A stretch of DNA of 64,000 nucleotides, from NCBI RefSeq assembly GCF_041435115.1, contig NZ_CP108046.1, positions 2,604,001 through 2,668,000 on the forward strand, in the 5' to 3' direction. Made by a program: the position numbers and the translations under genes. Shown in pieces: positions 50,519 through 58,496 of the stretch. A model generated the notes under the pieces. It did not search any database and was not told the DNA's origin. It saw only the letters and a list, made by a program, of their open reading frames with translations. Each line of letters opens with the position of its first letter. Positions within the stretch are counted from its first letter, which is position 1. The stretch is from Streptomyces sp. NBC_00289. Lineage in GTDB: Bacteria > Actinomycetota > Actinomycetes > Streptomycetales > Streptomycetaceae.

Positions 50519-51175
50519 ATGCGCAACACCCGTACCCTGACCCGACGCGCCGTCCTCGCGGCCGTCTCCGTCACCGCCGTATTCGCTCTCGCCGCCTGCG
50601 GCAACGACAGCGACAGCAGCGGTGCGGCGGGCAGCGACAGCTCCGCGTCGTCGTCCGCGAGCGCGGGCGCCGACGCCACCGCCGGCGCGCACAACGCGCA
50701 GGACACCTCCTTCGCGCAGGGCATGATCCCGCACCACCAGCAGGCCCTGGAGATGGCGAAGCTCGCCGCCGACCGGGCCTCCTCCGCCCAGGTCAAGGAT
50801 CTCGCCTCACGCATCGAGAAGGCGCAGGACCCGGAGATCAAGACCATGAGCGGCTGGCTGACGTCCTGGGGCGAGGACGTCCCGACGTCCTCCGACAGCA
50901 CGGCGGAGTCCATGCCCGGCATGGACCACTCGGGCTCCGGCATGCCCGGCATGATGGACGGTTCGGACATGGACGAGCTGGAGAAGGCGTCCGGCACGGA
51001 CTTCGACACCATGTTCCTCACCATGATGATCGACCACCACAAGGGCGCCGTGGACATGGCCACCACAGAGAAGAGCAAGGGCGAGTACCGGCCCGCCACG
51101 TCCATGGCCGACGACATCGTCACCGCACAGACCGCCGAGATCGCCGAGATGAACAAGCTCCTCGGCAAGGGCTGA
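50519..51175 (+). CDS. DUF305 lipoprotein, Met/His-rich
   Basis: A 218-residue lipoprotein: lipobox ALAAC with the lipidated Cys at residue 27, then a Ser/Asp/Ala linker. Two DUF305 repeats each start with a metal-like site: AQGMIPHHQQALEMAKLAA and MMIDHHKGAVDMA. Between them is a Met-rich segment (ESMPGMDHSGSGMPGMMDG). The pattern suggests binding of copper outside the membrane. ATG at 50519 has AGGAG upstream. It lies in the copper region and ends at a strong terminator. Confidence 0.9.
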   Translation: MRNTRTLTRRAVLAAVSVTAVFALAACGNDSDSSGAAGSDSSASSSASAGADATAGAHNAQDTSFAQGMIPHHQQALEMAKLAADRASSAQVKDLASRIEKAQDPEIKTMSGWLTSWGEDVPTSSDSTAESMPGMDHSGSGMPGMMDGSDMDELEKASGTDFDTMFLTMMIDHHKGAVDMATTEKSKGEYRPATSMADDIVTAQTAEIAEMNKLLGKG

Positions 51176-51181
51176 CACGGT

Positions 51182-51213
51182 GGAGGGGGCCGGTTTCCGT
51201 ACCGGCCCCCTCC
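51182..51213. terminator. Hairpin between converging DUF305 and exported-protein genes
   Basis: A perfect 13-bp stem GGAGGGGGCCGGT (51182-51194) with its complement at 51201-51213 and a six-base loop. It lies between the DUF305 stop (51175) and the stop of the opposing gene (51232), so it can serve both. Confidence 0.75.
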
Positions 51214-51231
51214 GCTCCTCCCGGCACCGCT

Positions 51232-52182
51232 TCAGTGCCGGTGCCCGTCGACGGGCTCTCGCGTGGCCGTCGGTCCGCCGGACCCGACGGTGAAGGCCGC
51301 CGTGTGGACCCTTCCCTCGTGCCTGAAGTCGAGGAACAGGCGATAGGTGCCGCTGCTGGGCGCCGTGGCCGTGAAGGAGATGTCCGGGCCGGGCTCGGTC
51401 GCTCCGTCACCGGGTTCGCCGTGGGGATGGACGTGGAGGTAGGCGAGGTCTCCGGCACGCAGGGCGACGAGGTGGCCGTACGCGCCGAGGTAGGGCTGGA
51501 GATCGGTGACCGGCTCGCCGTCGCGGGACACCGTCAGCTTCAGTTCGCCGGCCGCGCCCGGACGCAGCTCCCCGGCGAGCTCGACCTGGTACCCGTCGAC
51601 CTCGGCGGTGACACCGGACGTCGGAAGGCCCTTCGGCGCGTAGGGGCCCGAGACCGCCAGGTCCGTGCCGAGGGTGAGGTTCTCGGCTCCCTTCCGCGCC
51701 GGGGTGAAGTCGGCGAAGACCCGGTAGCCGCCCGCCCGGGGCAGGTCGACGGGGGTGCTCCAGGTGCCGTCGGCGGCGCGGGCGGGATGCAGGTGGCGAT
51801 AGGTGGTCAGGTCGCGTGAGGCCAGAACGAGGTGGAGTTCCTTGTCGTGCTCGCGCTGGTAGGCGGTGAGGGCGCGGCCGTCCCCGTCCCGGACGGTGAA
51901 GCGCAGATCGGTCCGCCGGCCTGCCGCGACGCGCGTGGTCTCGAGGTCGAGGGTGTAGCCGCCCTCGGAGGCCCGCAGCCCGCCGACCGCCGGGGCCGAC
52001 GCGTGCCCCGCGTGACCGTCGCCGCCTTCCGGTGTCGGCGATTGCTCTCCGTGGTCTTCGTGAACGGGCGCCGGGGCCTCGTTGGCGACGACGGGGTCGA
52101 TGCCCCGGCCCACGCCGTAAGCGGTGCCGAACGTCGCGGCGAGCGCGGCGGCGAACGCGGTGATCCTCAGTCCAGTGTGCAT
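51232..52182 (-). CDS. Exported protein of the copper regulon
   Basis: 316 residues. The N-terminal hydrophobic segment (RITAFAAALAATFGTAYGVG) serves as signal or anchor. It is followed by a His-rich linker (VHEDHGEQSPTPEGGDGHAGH) and two beta-rich domains with His clusters: LVLASRDLTTYRHLHPARAADGTW and YGHLVALRAGDLAYLHVHPHG. The sequence ends in DGHRH. The two LHP/HVH sites look like metal-binding loops of cupredoxin-like or heavy-metal-binding domains. It is divergent from copZ, with a CsoR-type box in its own promoter spacer. ATG at 52182 follows GGGAGG. The function is unknown beyond likely copper binding. Confidence 0.75.
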   Translation of the reverse strand: MHTGLRITAFAAALAATFGTAYGVGRGIDPVVANEAPAPVHEDHGEQSPTPEGGDGHAGHASAPAVGGLRASEGGYTLDLETTRVAAGRRTDLRFTVRDGDGRALTAYQREHDKELHLVLASRDLTTYRHLHPARAADGTWSTPVDLPRAGGYRVFADFTPARKGAENLTLGTDLAVSGPYAPKGLPTSGVTAEVDGYQVELAGELRPGAAGELKLTVSRDGEPVTDLQPYLGAYGHLVALRAGDLAYLHVHPHGEPGDGATEPGPDISFTATAPSSGTYRLFLDFRHEGRVHTAAFTVGSGGPTATREPVDGHRH

Positions 52183-52244
52183 GGTGGCCTCCCGGAGAGC
52201 GCGGCCCCTCGGACTCGGACGTGAGGCCTCTATGCAGTTCAAGG

Positions 52245-52259
52245 TACCCCCAGGGGGTA
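52245..52259 (-). promoter_or_regulatory. CsoR-type box in the exported-protein promoter
   Basis: TACCCCCAGGGGGTA is a perfect dyad around a central A. On the minus strand it fills the spacer of a possible promoter, TTGACT-16 bases-TACCTT, upstream of the gene starting at 52182. Binding there would block RNA polymerase. Confidence 0.65.
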
Positions 52260-52281
52260 TGAAGTCAAGTGCGTTCGGAGC

Positions 52282-52344
52282 TTGCCTTGAGTACCCCAGG
52301 GGGGTATACAGGAACACGTCGGGGCGGATACCCCCGCCCTGTAT
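52282..52344 (+). promoter_or_regulatory. copZ promoter with CsoR-type box
   Basis: TTGCCT (52282-52287), a 17-base spacer and TATACA (52305-52310) form a plausible promoter. The box TACCCCAGGGGGGTATA (52292-52308) covers the spacer and -10. A weaker third copy, ATACCCCCGCCCTGTAT, lies at 52328-52344 before the copZ ribosome site (AGGAGG) and ATG at 52384. Confidence 0.6.
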
Positions 52345-52383
52345 GTGAGCCCGTCCTCGATCCGACCCGCCAGGAGGAACCCG

Positions 52384-52668
52384 ATGTCTTCGTCCTGCTG
52401 CTCCACCGACGGCACCTGCTCGACCGGCACCACCGGCCGGGCTGAGGTCACTGAAGGCGTCACCACGACGTACGCCGTCTCCGGCATGACCTGCGGCCAC
52501 TGCGAGGCCACACTCACCAAGGTCCTCGGCGAGCTGGAGGGGGTGACCGCCGTCGACGTCGACCTCCACACCGGCCGGGTCACCGTCACCGGCGCCACCG
52601 AGCCGGACGACGCGGCGGTCAGCGAGGTCGTCGACGAAGCCGGCTACGAGCTGACCGGCCGGGCCTGA
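52384..52668 (+). CDS. copZ: Copper chaperone CopZ with Cys-rich N-terminus
   Basis: A 94-residue heavy-metal-associated domain protein. The metal loop GMTCGHC lies at 34-40, followed by the usual ferredoxin-like pattern ([28 protein letters not shown]). An extra N-terminal segment carries three Cys (Cys5, Cys6, Cys12), more than typical CopZ, and may bind extra Cu(I). ATG at 52384 follows AGGAGG. It precedes copA by 59 bases and should hand copper to it. Confidence 0.93.
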   Translation: MSSSCCSTDGTCSTGTTGRAEVTEGVTTTYAVSGMTCGHCEATLTKVLGELEGVTAVDVDLHTGRVTVTGATEPDDAAVSEVVDEAGYELTGRA

Positions 52669-52727
52669 TCCGTACTCCGCACGACCGGGGCCCGGTCCCG
52701 GTCGCCCCCTCCGTACGAGGAGCAGCC

Positions 52728-54992
52728 ATGTCCACCACCACGAACAGCGCCGGGGCCGAGGTCGAGCTCGCCATCGGCGGCATGACCTGCGCCTCGTGCG
52801 CGGCCCGGATCGAGAAGAAGCTCAACCGCATGGACGGGGTCACCGCGACCGTCAACTACGCCACCGAGAAGGCGAAAATCGGCTACGGCGGCGAGGTGTC
52901 CGTTCACGACCTGATAGCCACCGTCGAGGCGACCGGATACACCGCGCGGGAGCCCGACCCCGTGCGCGTCCGGCCCCGGAACGAGGACGAGACGGCGGCC
53001 CCGGACGACGAACTGCGTCCGCTGCGGGAGCGGTTGGTCACCGCCGTGGTGCTGGCGATCCCGGTCGTCGCGATGGCGATGGTCCCGGCGCTGCAGTTCG
53101 AGTACTGGCAGTGGCTGTCGCTGACGCTTGCGGCACCCGTCGTGACCTACGCGGGATGGCCCTTCCACAAGGCGGCGTTCACCAACGCACGGCACGGCGC
53201 GGCCACCATGGACACCCTGATCTCCGTCGGTACGTCGGCCGCGTTCCTGTGGTCGTTGTGGGCGCTGTTCTTCGGGACCGCGGGCATGCCCGGCATGACC
53301 CACCCCTTCGAGCTGACCATCGCCCGCGGCGACGGCGCCGGCAACATCTACCTGGAGGCCGCCGCCGGCGTCACCGCCTTCATCCTGGCCGGGCGGTACT
53401 TCGAGGCCCGTTCCAAGCGGAAGGCGGGCGCGGCCCTGAAGGCGCTGCTGGAGCTGGGCGCGAAGGACGTCACCCTGCTGCGCCCCGACGGCAGCGAACG
53501 GACCGTACCCACGGCCGAGTTGCAGGTCGGTGACCGCTTCCTCGTACGCCCCGGCGAGAAGATCGCCACCGACGGGGTGGTCGTCGAGGGCTCGTCGGCG
53601 GTCGACGCCTCGATGCTCACCGGTGAGTCCGTACCCGTGGAGGTCTGCCCGGGCGACTCCGTCACCGGCGCGACCCTCAACGCCGGCGGTCGTCTCGTCG
53701 TCGAGGCCACCCGGGTCGGCGCCGACACCCAACTGGCCCGGATGGCGAGGCTGGTCGAGGACGCCCAGAACGGGAAGGCCGCCGCACAGCGGCTCGCGGA
53801 CCGGATCTCCGCCGTCTTCGTGCCGATCGTGATCGCCCTCGCCCTGGGCACCCTCGGCTTCTGGCTCGGCAACGGCGCCGGACTGACCGCGGCCTTCACC
53901 GCCGCCGTCGCCGTACTGATCATCGCCTGCCCGTGCGCCCTCGGACTGGCCACCCCGACCGCGCTGCTGGTCGGCACCGGACGCGGCGCCCAGCTCGGCA
54001 TCCTCATCAAGGGCCCGGAGGTCCTGGAGTCCACCCGCAAGCTCGACACCGTCGTCCTCGACAAGACCGGCACCGTCACCACCGGTCGCATGACCCTGCT
54101 GGCCGTACACCCCGCGGACAACCGCGACGAAGCCGAAGTCCTGCGGCTGGCCGGTGCGTTGGAGCACTCCTCCGAACATCCCGTCGCCCGTGCCGTCGCC
54201 GACGGGGCCCTGCGGAAGCTGGGTTCGCTGCCCACGCCCGAGGACTTCGCGAACGTCCCCGGCCTCGGTGTGCAGGGCATCGTCGACGGCCACGCGGTCC
54301 TCGTCGGCCGGGAGCGACTGCTCGAGGAGTGGGCCATGGAGTTGCCGGCGGAGTTGGCGCGGGCCAAGGCCGAGGCCGAGGCAGCCGGGCGCACCGCGAT
54401 CGCCGTCGCGTGGGACGGCGAGGCACGGGCGGTCCTGGAGATCGCCGACGCCGTGAAGCAGACCAGCCCCGAGGCCATCGCCCGGTTGCGCGCCCTCGGC
54501 CTCAGGCCGATCCTGCTGACCGGCGACAACCGGGCCGTGGCCGAGTCCGTCGCCCGCGAGGTCGGCATCGCGCCCGAGGACGTCATCGCCGAGGTGCTGC
54601 CGCAGGACAAGGTGGACGTGGTCAAACGCCTCCAGGACGAGGGCTGTTCGGTCGCGATGGTCGGCGACGGCGTCAACGACGCGGCCGCCCTCGCCCAGGC
54701 CGACCTGGGCCTCGCCATGGGCACGGGCACGGACGCCGCGATCGAGGCCGGCGACCTGACCCTGGTGCGGGGCGACCTGCGCGCCGCGGCGGACGCCATC
54801 CGCCTCGCCCGCCGCACCCTCAACACCATCCGCTCCAACCTCTTCTGGGCCTTCGCCTACAACGTGGCCGCGCTGCCGCTCGCCGCGGCCGGCCTGCTCA
54901 ACCCGATGATCGCCGGGGCGGCCATGGCCTTCTCCTCGGTCTTCGTCGTCGGCAACTCCCTGCGCCTGCGCTCCTTCCAGGCCACCCGCTGA
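52728..54992 (+). CDS. copA: Cu(I)-translocating P1B-type ATPase
   Basis: A 754-residue P-type ATPase that exports Cu(I). One N-terminal HMA domain carries GMTCASC (18-24). The membrane part contains the Cu-selective CPC at 401-403 ([17 protein letters not shown]). The actuator motif is [10 protein letters not shown]; the phosphorylation site DKTGT has Asp445; the P1B-specific His-Pro lies in [11 protein letters not shown]; and [16 protein letters not shown] begins at 646. A Met-rich loop [13 protein letters not shown] lies between the early TM helices on the outer side. ATG at 52728 has GGAGCAG upstream. It is co-transcribed with copZ and DUF4396. Confidence 0.96.
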   Translation: MSTTTNSAGAEVELAIGGMTCASCAARIEKKLNRMDGVTATVNYATEKAKIGYGGEVSVHDLIATVEATGYTAREPDPVRVRPRNEDETAAPDDELRPLRERLVTAVVLAIPVVAMAMVPALQFEYWQWLSLTLAAPVVTYAGWPFHKAAFTNARHGAATMDTLISVGTSAAFLWSLWALFFGTAGMPGMTHPFELTIARGDGAGNIYLEAAAGVTAFILAGRYFEARSKRKAGAALKALLELGAKDVTLLRPDGSERTVPTAELQVGDRFLVRPGEKIATDGVVVEGSSAVDASMLTGESVPVEVCPGDSVTGATLNAGGRLVVEATRVGADTQLARMARLVEDAQNGKAAAQRLADRISAVFVPIVIALALGTLGFWLGNGAGLTAAFTAAVAVLIIACPCALGLATPTALLVGTGRGAQLGILIKGPEVLESTRKLDTVVLDKTGTVTTGRMTLLAVHPADNRDEAEVLRLAGALEHSSEHPVARAVADGALRKLGSLPTPEDFANVPGLGVQGIVDGHAVLVGRERLLEEWAMELPAELARAKAEAEAAGRTAIAVAWDGEARAVLEIADAVKQTSPEAIARLRALGLRPILLTGDNRAVAESVAREVGIAPEDVIAEVLPQDKVDVVKRLQDEGCSVAMVGDGVNDAAALAQADLGLAMGTGTDAAIEAGDLTLVRGDLRAAADAIRLARRTLNTIRSNLFWAFAYNVAALPLAAAGLLNPMIAGAAMAFSSVFVVGNSLRLRSFQATR

Positions 54993-55026
54993 GTCACCCA
55001 CACGATCGGACAACGGAGATGCGGTC

Positions 55027-55614
55027 ATGAACCACAGCGATCAGCACAGTGGTCACCACGGCGGTCAGCACGGCGGTCAGCACGGCGATCAGCACGGCGG
55101 TCACCGAGCGGGTGCCCCGCAGGACCCGGACGATCACGAAGGCCACCTCCACGGTCGCACCTCCCACGCGGAGCACGGGGGCGCCTCCTGGCCGACGGCG
55201 GTGAGGGCGACGCTGCACTGCCTGACCGGGTGCGCCATCGGCGAGATCCTCGGCATGATCGTCGGCACCGCCCTCGGCTGGGGCAACGTACCGACCATGG
55301 TCGTCGCGATCGTCCTCGCGTTCCTGTTCGGCTACTCCTTCACACTGTTCGCGGTACGCCGGGCCGGACTGGACCTGAGGGCCGCCGTCAAGGTGGCGCT
55401 GGCCGCCGACACCGTGTCGATCGCCGTCATGGAACTGGTCGACAACACCATCATCGCCCTCACCCCGGGCGCGATGGAGGCCCAGCTGTCCGACGGACTC
55501 TTCTGGTCGGCCCTGCTGGGCGGCTTCGCCATCGCCTTCCTGATCACCACGCCCGTGAACAAGTGGATGATCGGCCGCGGCAGGGGTCACGCCGTGGTCC
55601 ACGCGTATCACTGA
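55027..55614 (+). CDS. DUF4396 membrane protein with His-rich N-terminus
   Basis: A 195-residue protein. The first 50 residues are a His/Gly/Gln/Asp-rich segment encoded by near-identical 12-base repeats (HHGGQHGGQHGDQHGGH). Then follow about four transmembrane helices of the DUF4396 type: HCLTGCAIGEILGMIVGTALGWG, MVVAIVLAFLFGYSFTLFAVRRAGL, KVALAADTVSIAVMELVDNTII and LGGFAIAFLITTPVNKWMIGRG. ATG at 55027 lies 34 bases after copA, behind GGAGATGCG. The His-rich arm probably binds copper; the transport role is unproven. Confidence 0.85.
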   Translation: MNHSDQHSGHHGGQHGGQHGDQHGGHRAGAPQDPDDHEGHLHGRTSHAEHGGASWPTAVRATLHCLTGCAIGEILGMIVGTALGWGNVPTMVVAIVLAFLFGYSFTLFAVRRAGLDLRAAVKVALAADTVSIAVMELVDNTIIALTPGAMEAQLSDGLFWSALLGGFAIAFLITTPVNKWMIGRGRGHAVVHAYH

Positions 55615-55778
55615 CGTACCTGGTGCGCTCCGTAGGGGCTGCCGCGAACTCCTCGCCCGGGCACCGGGCCGCGTACGAAGGTCGGCGACCCGCTGCTGCC
55701 CGCAGCTGTACGGCCATCGGCCTGTCGAACCCGCGGATCCGCTCCGGCGGTTCCCCGGGTTCCCCGGGTTCCCCGGGC

Positions 55779-55842
55779 GGGGGTTCCTCGCTCAGAGGCC
55801 GCTCGCCGCGGGGGGTTCCTTGCTCAGAGGTCGCTCGCCGCG
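55779..55842. repeat. 32-bp tandem duplication covering the end of the SWIM gene
   Basis: GGGGGTTCCTCGCTCAGAGG continues to 55810; the next 32 bases (55811-55842) repeat it with two C/T differences. The second copy contains the last codons and stop of the SWIM-protein gene, and the first copy would carry a duplicate stop. Just before it, TTCCCCGGG occurs three times in tandem (55751-55777). Confidence 0.85.
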
Positions 55843-58496
55843 CCCAGGCCCGTCAGCGCGCCGACCGGGTCCAGGTCGGGTGTGCCGCGGGGCCACCAGT
55901 CGTCCCGGCCCGGCTCGGACTCGTAGGCGTACCACAAGCCGTCGCGGCCCAGGCGGAGTTGGACGTGACCGCGCGGGTGGGTCAGGTGGTTGCGCCAGGG
56001 CCGGAAGGCGGGGAGGTCGGCGGCGAGGAGCAGCGGGCGGGCCCGGTCGAAGCGCCCGGCGGGCGGGTCCCAGGGCTCGTCGAGGACGCTGAGGCCCTCC
56101 AGGCCGCCCTGGCGCCAGGCGGCGACCGCCCGCGCCAGCTCGGCAGGGGTCCGGCCGGCGGCGGAGGCGAGCGAGGAGTAGAGGGCGCGAGAGCCTGCGG
56201 TGAGACCCGAACCGGGGCGGGCCGCGGCGAGCCGTACGGCATCCTGCCACAGCGTCAGTTCACCGACCGGGTCGCGGCCGGTGGCGAGCAGGGCGTGGGC
56301 GCGGGCGGCCGCATCGGTCGCCAACTGGTCCAGCGCGAAGGGGTCGGGGCCGCCCGGGGCCGCGGGGTACACCGGGGGCTGCCCGGGGTGCGGGGGCACC
56401 GACAGGGGGGCGGGAAGGGGCGGGAGCCGGCGTGGTGCGACGGCGTCGGTGGCCCGCACGCCGGGGAGCGGGGCGGGTTTCTGCTCCTGGGCGGCGCGGG
56501 CCGCGCGGGTGGCGCTGCGCCGGGACAGGGCGTCGAGCAGGTCGCGTTCGCCTCGCCCGCGCAGCAGGAGCAGCACGAAGGGGTCTGCGTCCAGCAGGCG
56601 CGCGGTCTGGTAGCACAGGGCCGCCGCATGCTTGCAGGGGTGACCGGAGTCGGGGCAGCTGCACCGGGGTTCGAGGTCGCCCGGGCCGGGAAGCAGCGGC
56701 ACTCCGCAGTCGGCGAGGGTCTGCGGCAGCTCCTTGTCGAGGAGCGCGGCGATGTGCCCGGGCCGCTCGGCGGCGGCCTCCAGGAACCGCTCCCAGCCGA
56801 CGTCGCCGAGCGTGCGCAGCCGCACCTGCACGCGGTACGGCCGGGGACGGCTGCCCCGCACATAGGCGAGCACGAGCCCCGGTGTCACCGTGATGGCGTC
56901 CACGTGCCCCTGCTCCGCGTAGGCCCGGCCACGCATCAGTCGCTTCGCGTCCAGCGCCCCCTCCTCCAACGCCGTCACCCAGGCGTTCCCCCACCACGTC
57001 TCCGCGAAGCGGTCACCACCGGACGGCCTGCCCGGAAACGCGTCGAAGGTACGCCGCAGCTCACCGTCACGGCCGGGCGCGGCCATGGACCGGCCGGGGG
57101 CGGCCATGGACCGGCCGGGGGCGGCCACGGACCGTGGGATGCCGCCATCCGTTTCCGCAGACTCCTCCCCCACCCGGTCCTCCGCTCCCGGCGTCCCGGG
57201 CGCGTCCCCGCCTTCCCGAACCGGGCCGCCGGCAGACCTACCGGCATCCGGCTCCGCCAACTCCTCCGCCACCGGGTCCTCCGCGCCGGGCATCCGGAAG
57301 GCGTCCCCGAGCAGTTCCCGCACGGCGCGGCCCCGGACCTCGGCCGCGCCTCCCAGCGCACCCCGCGCGCCTCGCCGCACGCGGGTGGCAGGCCCGGTCG
57401 GGCGACGCGCCGCCCCGTCCGCGCCCGCGCGCGTCGTAGACGCCGCAGCATCGCCACCCGCCTCGGAGCCCCTCCGCCCGTCCACGCCCTCGGCGCCCGC
57501 GCGCCCGGCGTACGTCGCGCCATCGCGACCCGCCTCGGAGCCCCTCCGCCCGTCCACACCCTCGACGCCCGCGCGCGTCGTAGACGCCGCAGCATCGCGA
57601 CCCGCCTCGGAGCCCCTCCGCCCAACCACGCCCTCGACGCCCGCGCGCGTCGTAGACGTCACGGGCTCGCCGCCCGCCCCGGAGCCCATCGCCCCGCGCG
57701 CACCCTCCCCGCCCGTCGCTCCGGCACCTTCGCGGCCGTCCCTGTCCGCCCATGCCCTCCGCCCCTCGCCACGAGCAGCGCGGAGGGCCTCGCGGGCCAC
57801 GTCCGCAGGCCGCTCACCCGCGGCGCGGCGGGCAACTTGCGCAGGGCCAACCCCCGTAGCCACACCGGCCACACCGGCCACACCGGCCACACCGGCCACA
57901 CCGGCCACACCGGCCACACCGGCCACACCGGCCACACCGGCCACACCGGCCACACCGACAGGACGGTCCCCCGTAGCCTCCCCAGCCACACCGGCAAGGG
58001 CCTCCCCGGTGGCCTCCGGAGCCACACCCGCGGGGCCGTCACCCGTAGCCTCCCGAGCCGCACTCGCAGGGCCCTCCCCCGTAGCCTCCCCAGCCACACC
58101 GGCAAGGGCCTCCCCGGTGGCCTCCGGAGCCACACCCGCGGGGCCCTCCCCCGTAGCCTCCCGCGCCACGGCCGGAGGGGCTGCCTCCGGCCGAGAGGCG
58201 GGCGCCGCCTCCTCGCCGGGCCGGTCCTGCTCGCCGCCAGGGGTGTCGGTCGGCGAGTCCTCCGCCATGTCGTCGGTCGCCGCCGCCACTCGTCTGGCGG
58301 TGACGGCCCGCCGCAGCGCGGCGCGGGCCGCGTCGCCGGGGCGGTTGGTCTCGGGCTCGGCGGGTGCCGCGGGTCGCGACCGGGCGACCGCGCCGGGGTC
58401 GGGAGCGGCGTCGACGGTGTCACCGTCCGCCTCCCGGTTCCCGCGCTCGCGCGCGGCGTGCAGCGCCCGGCGGGCCTCGTCGGCCGGCCCGGACAT
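55824..58496 (-). CDS. SWIM zinc-finger protein with long repetitive N-terminal region
   Basis: 890 residues. The C-terminal 400 hold the conserved part: RFAETWWGNAWVTALEE, RGRAYAEQGHVDAITVTPGLVLAYVRGSRPRPYRVQVRL, then the SWIM zinc motif CSCPDSGHPCKH (CxC...CxH). Residues 90-400 are low complexity: about ten Val-Ala-Gly triplets in a row, several EATGEGPAG/EATGEALAG units, four copies of an RAGVEGV.GRRGSEAG unit, and two RSMAAPG units. The gene follows the SNF2 helicase with a one-base stop/start overlap (TGATG), so they are coupled and probably work together on DNA or chromatin-like substrates. The role is unknown. Confidence 0.88.
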   Translation of the reverse strand: MSGPADEARRALHAARERGNREADGDTVDAAPDPGAVARSRPAAPAEPETNRPGDAARAALRRAVTARRVAAATDDMAEDSPTDTPGGEQDRPGEEAAPASRPEAAPPAVAREATGEGPAGVAPEATGEALAGVAGEATGEGPASAAREATGDGPAGVAPEATGEALAGVAGEATGDRPVGVAGVAGVAGVAGVAGVAGVAGVAGVAGVAGVATGVGPAQVARRAAGERPADVAREALRAARGEGRRAWADRDGREGAGATGGEGARGAMGSGAGGEPVTSTTRAGVEGVVGRRGSEAGRDAAASTTRAGVEGVDGRRGSEAGRDGATYAGRAGAEGVDGRRGSEAGGDAAASTTRAGADGAARRPTGPATRVRRGARGALGGAAEVRGRAVRELLGDAFRMPGAEDPVAEELAEPDAGRSAGGPVREGGDAPGTPGAEDRVGEESAETDGGIPRSVAAPGRSMAAPGRSMAAPGRDGELRRTFDAFPGRPSGGDRFAETWWGNAWVTALEEGALDAKRLMRGRAYAEQGHVDAITVTPGLVLAYVRGSRPRPYRVQVRLRTLGDVGWERFLEAAAERPGHIAALLDKELPQTLADCGVPLLPGPGDLEPRCSCPDSGHPCKHAAALCYQTARLLDADPFVLLLLRGRGERDLLDALSRRSATRAARAAQEQKPAPLPGVRATDAVAPRRLPPLPAPLSVPPHPGQPPVYPAAPGGPDPFALDQLATDAAARAHALLATGRDPVGELTLWQDAVRLAAARPGSGLTAGSRALYSSLASAAGRTPAELARAVAAWRQGGLEGLSVLDEPWDPPAGRFDRARPLLLAADLPAFRPWRNHLTHPRGHVQLRLGRDGLWYAYESEPGRDDWWPRGTPDLDPVGALTGLGAASDL
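57861..57959. repeat. 9-bp minisatellite inside the SWIM gene
   Basis: CACACCGGC is repeated ten times perfectly in tandem (57861-57950), with an eleventh copy changed by one base (CACACCGAC). On the coding strand it gives Gly-Val-Ala repeats. The unit length keeps the frame, so copy-number change would not inactivate the gene. Confidence 0.95.

Noticed and set aside
57861..57959. Regular short repeats considered as a CRISPR array.
   Set aside because: The 9-bp units are contiguous without spacers and lie in a coding frame; no cas genes are present.
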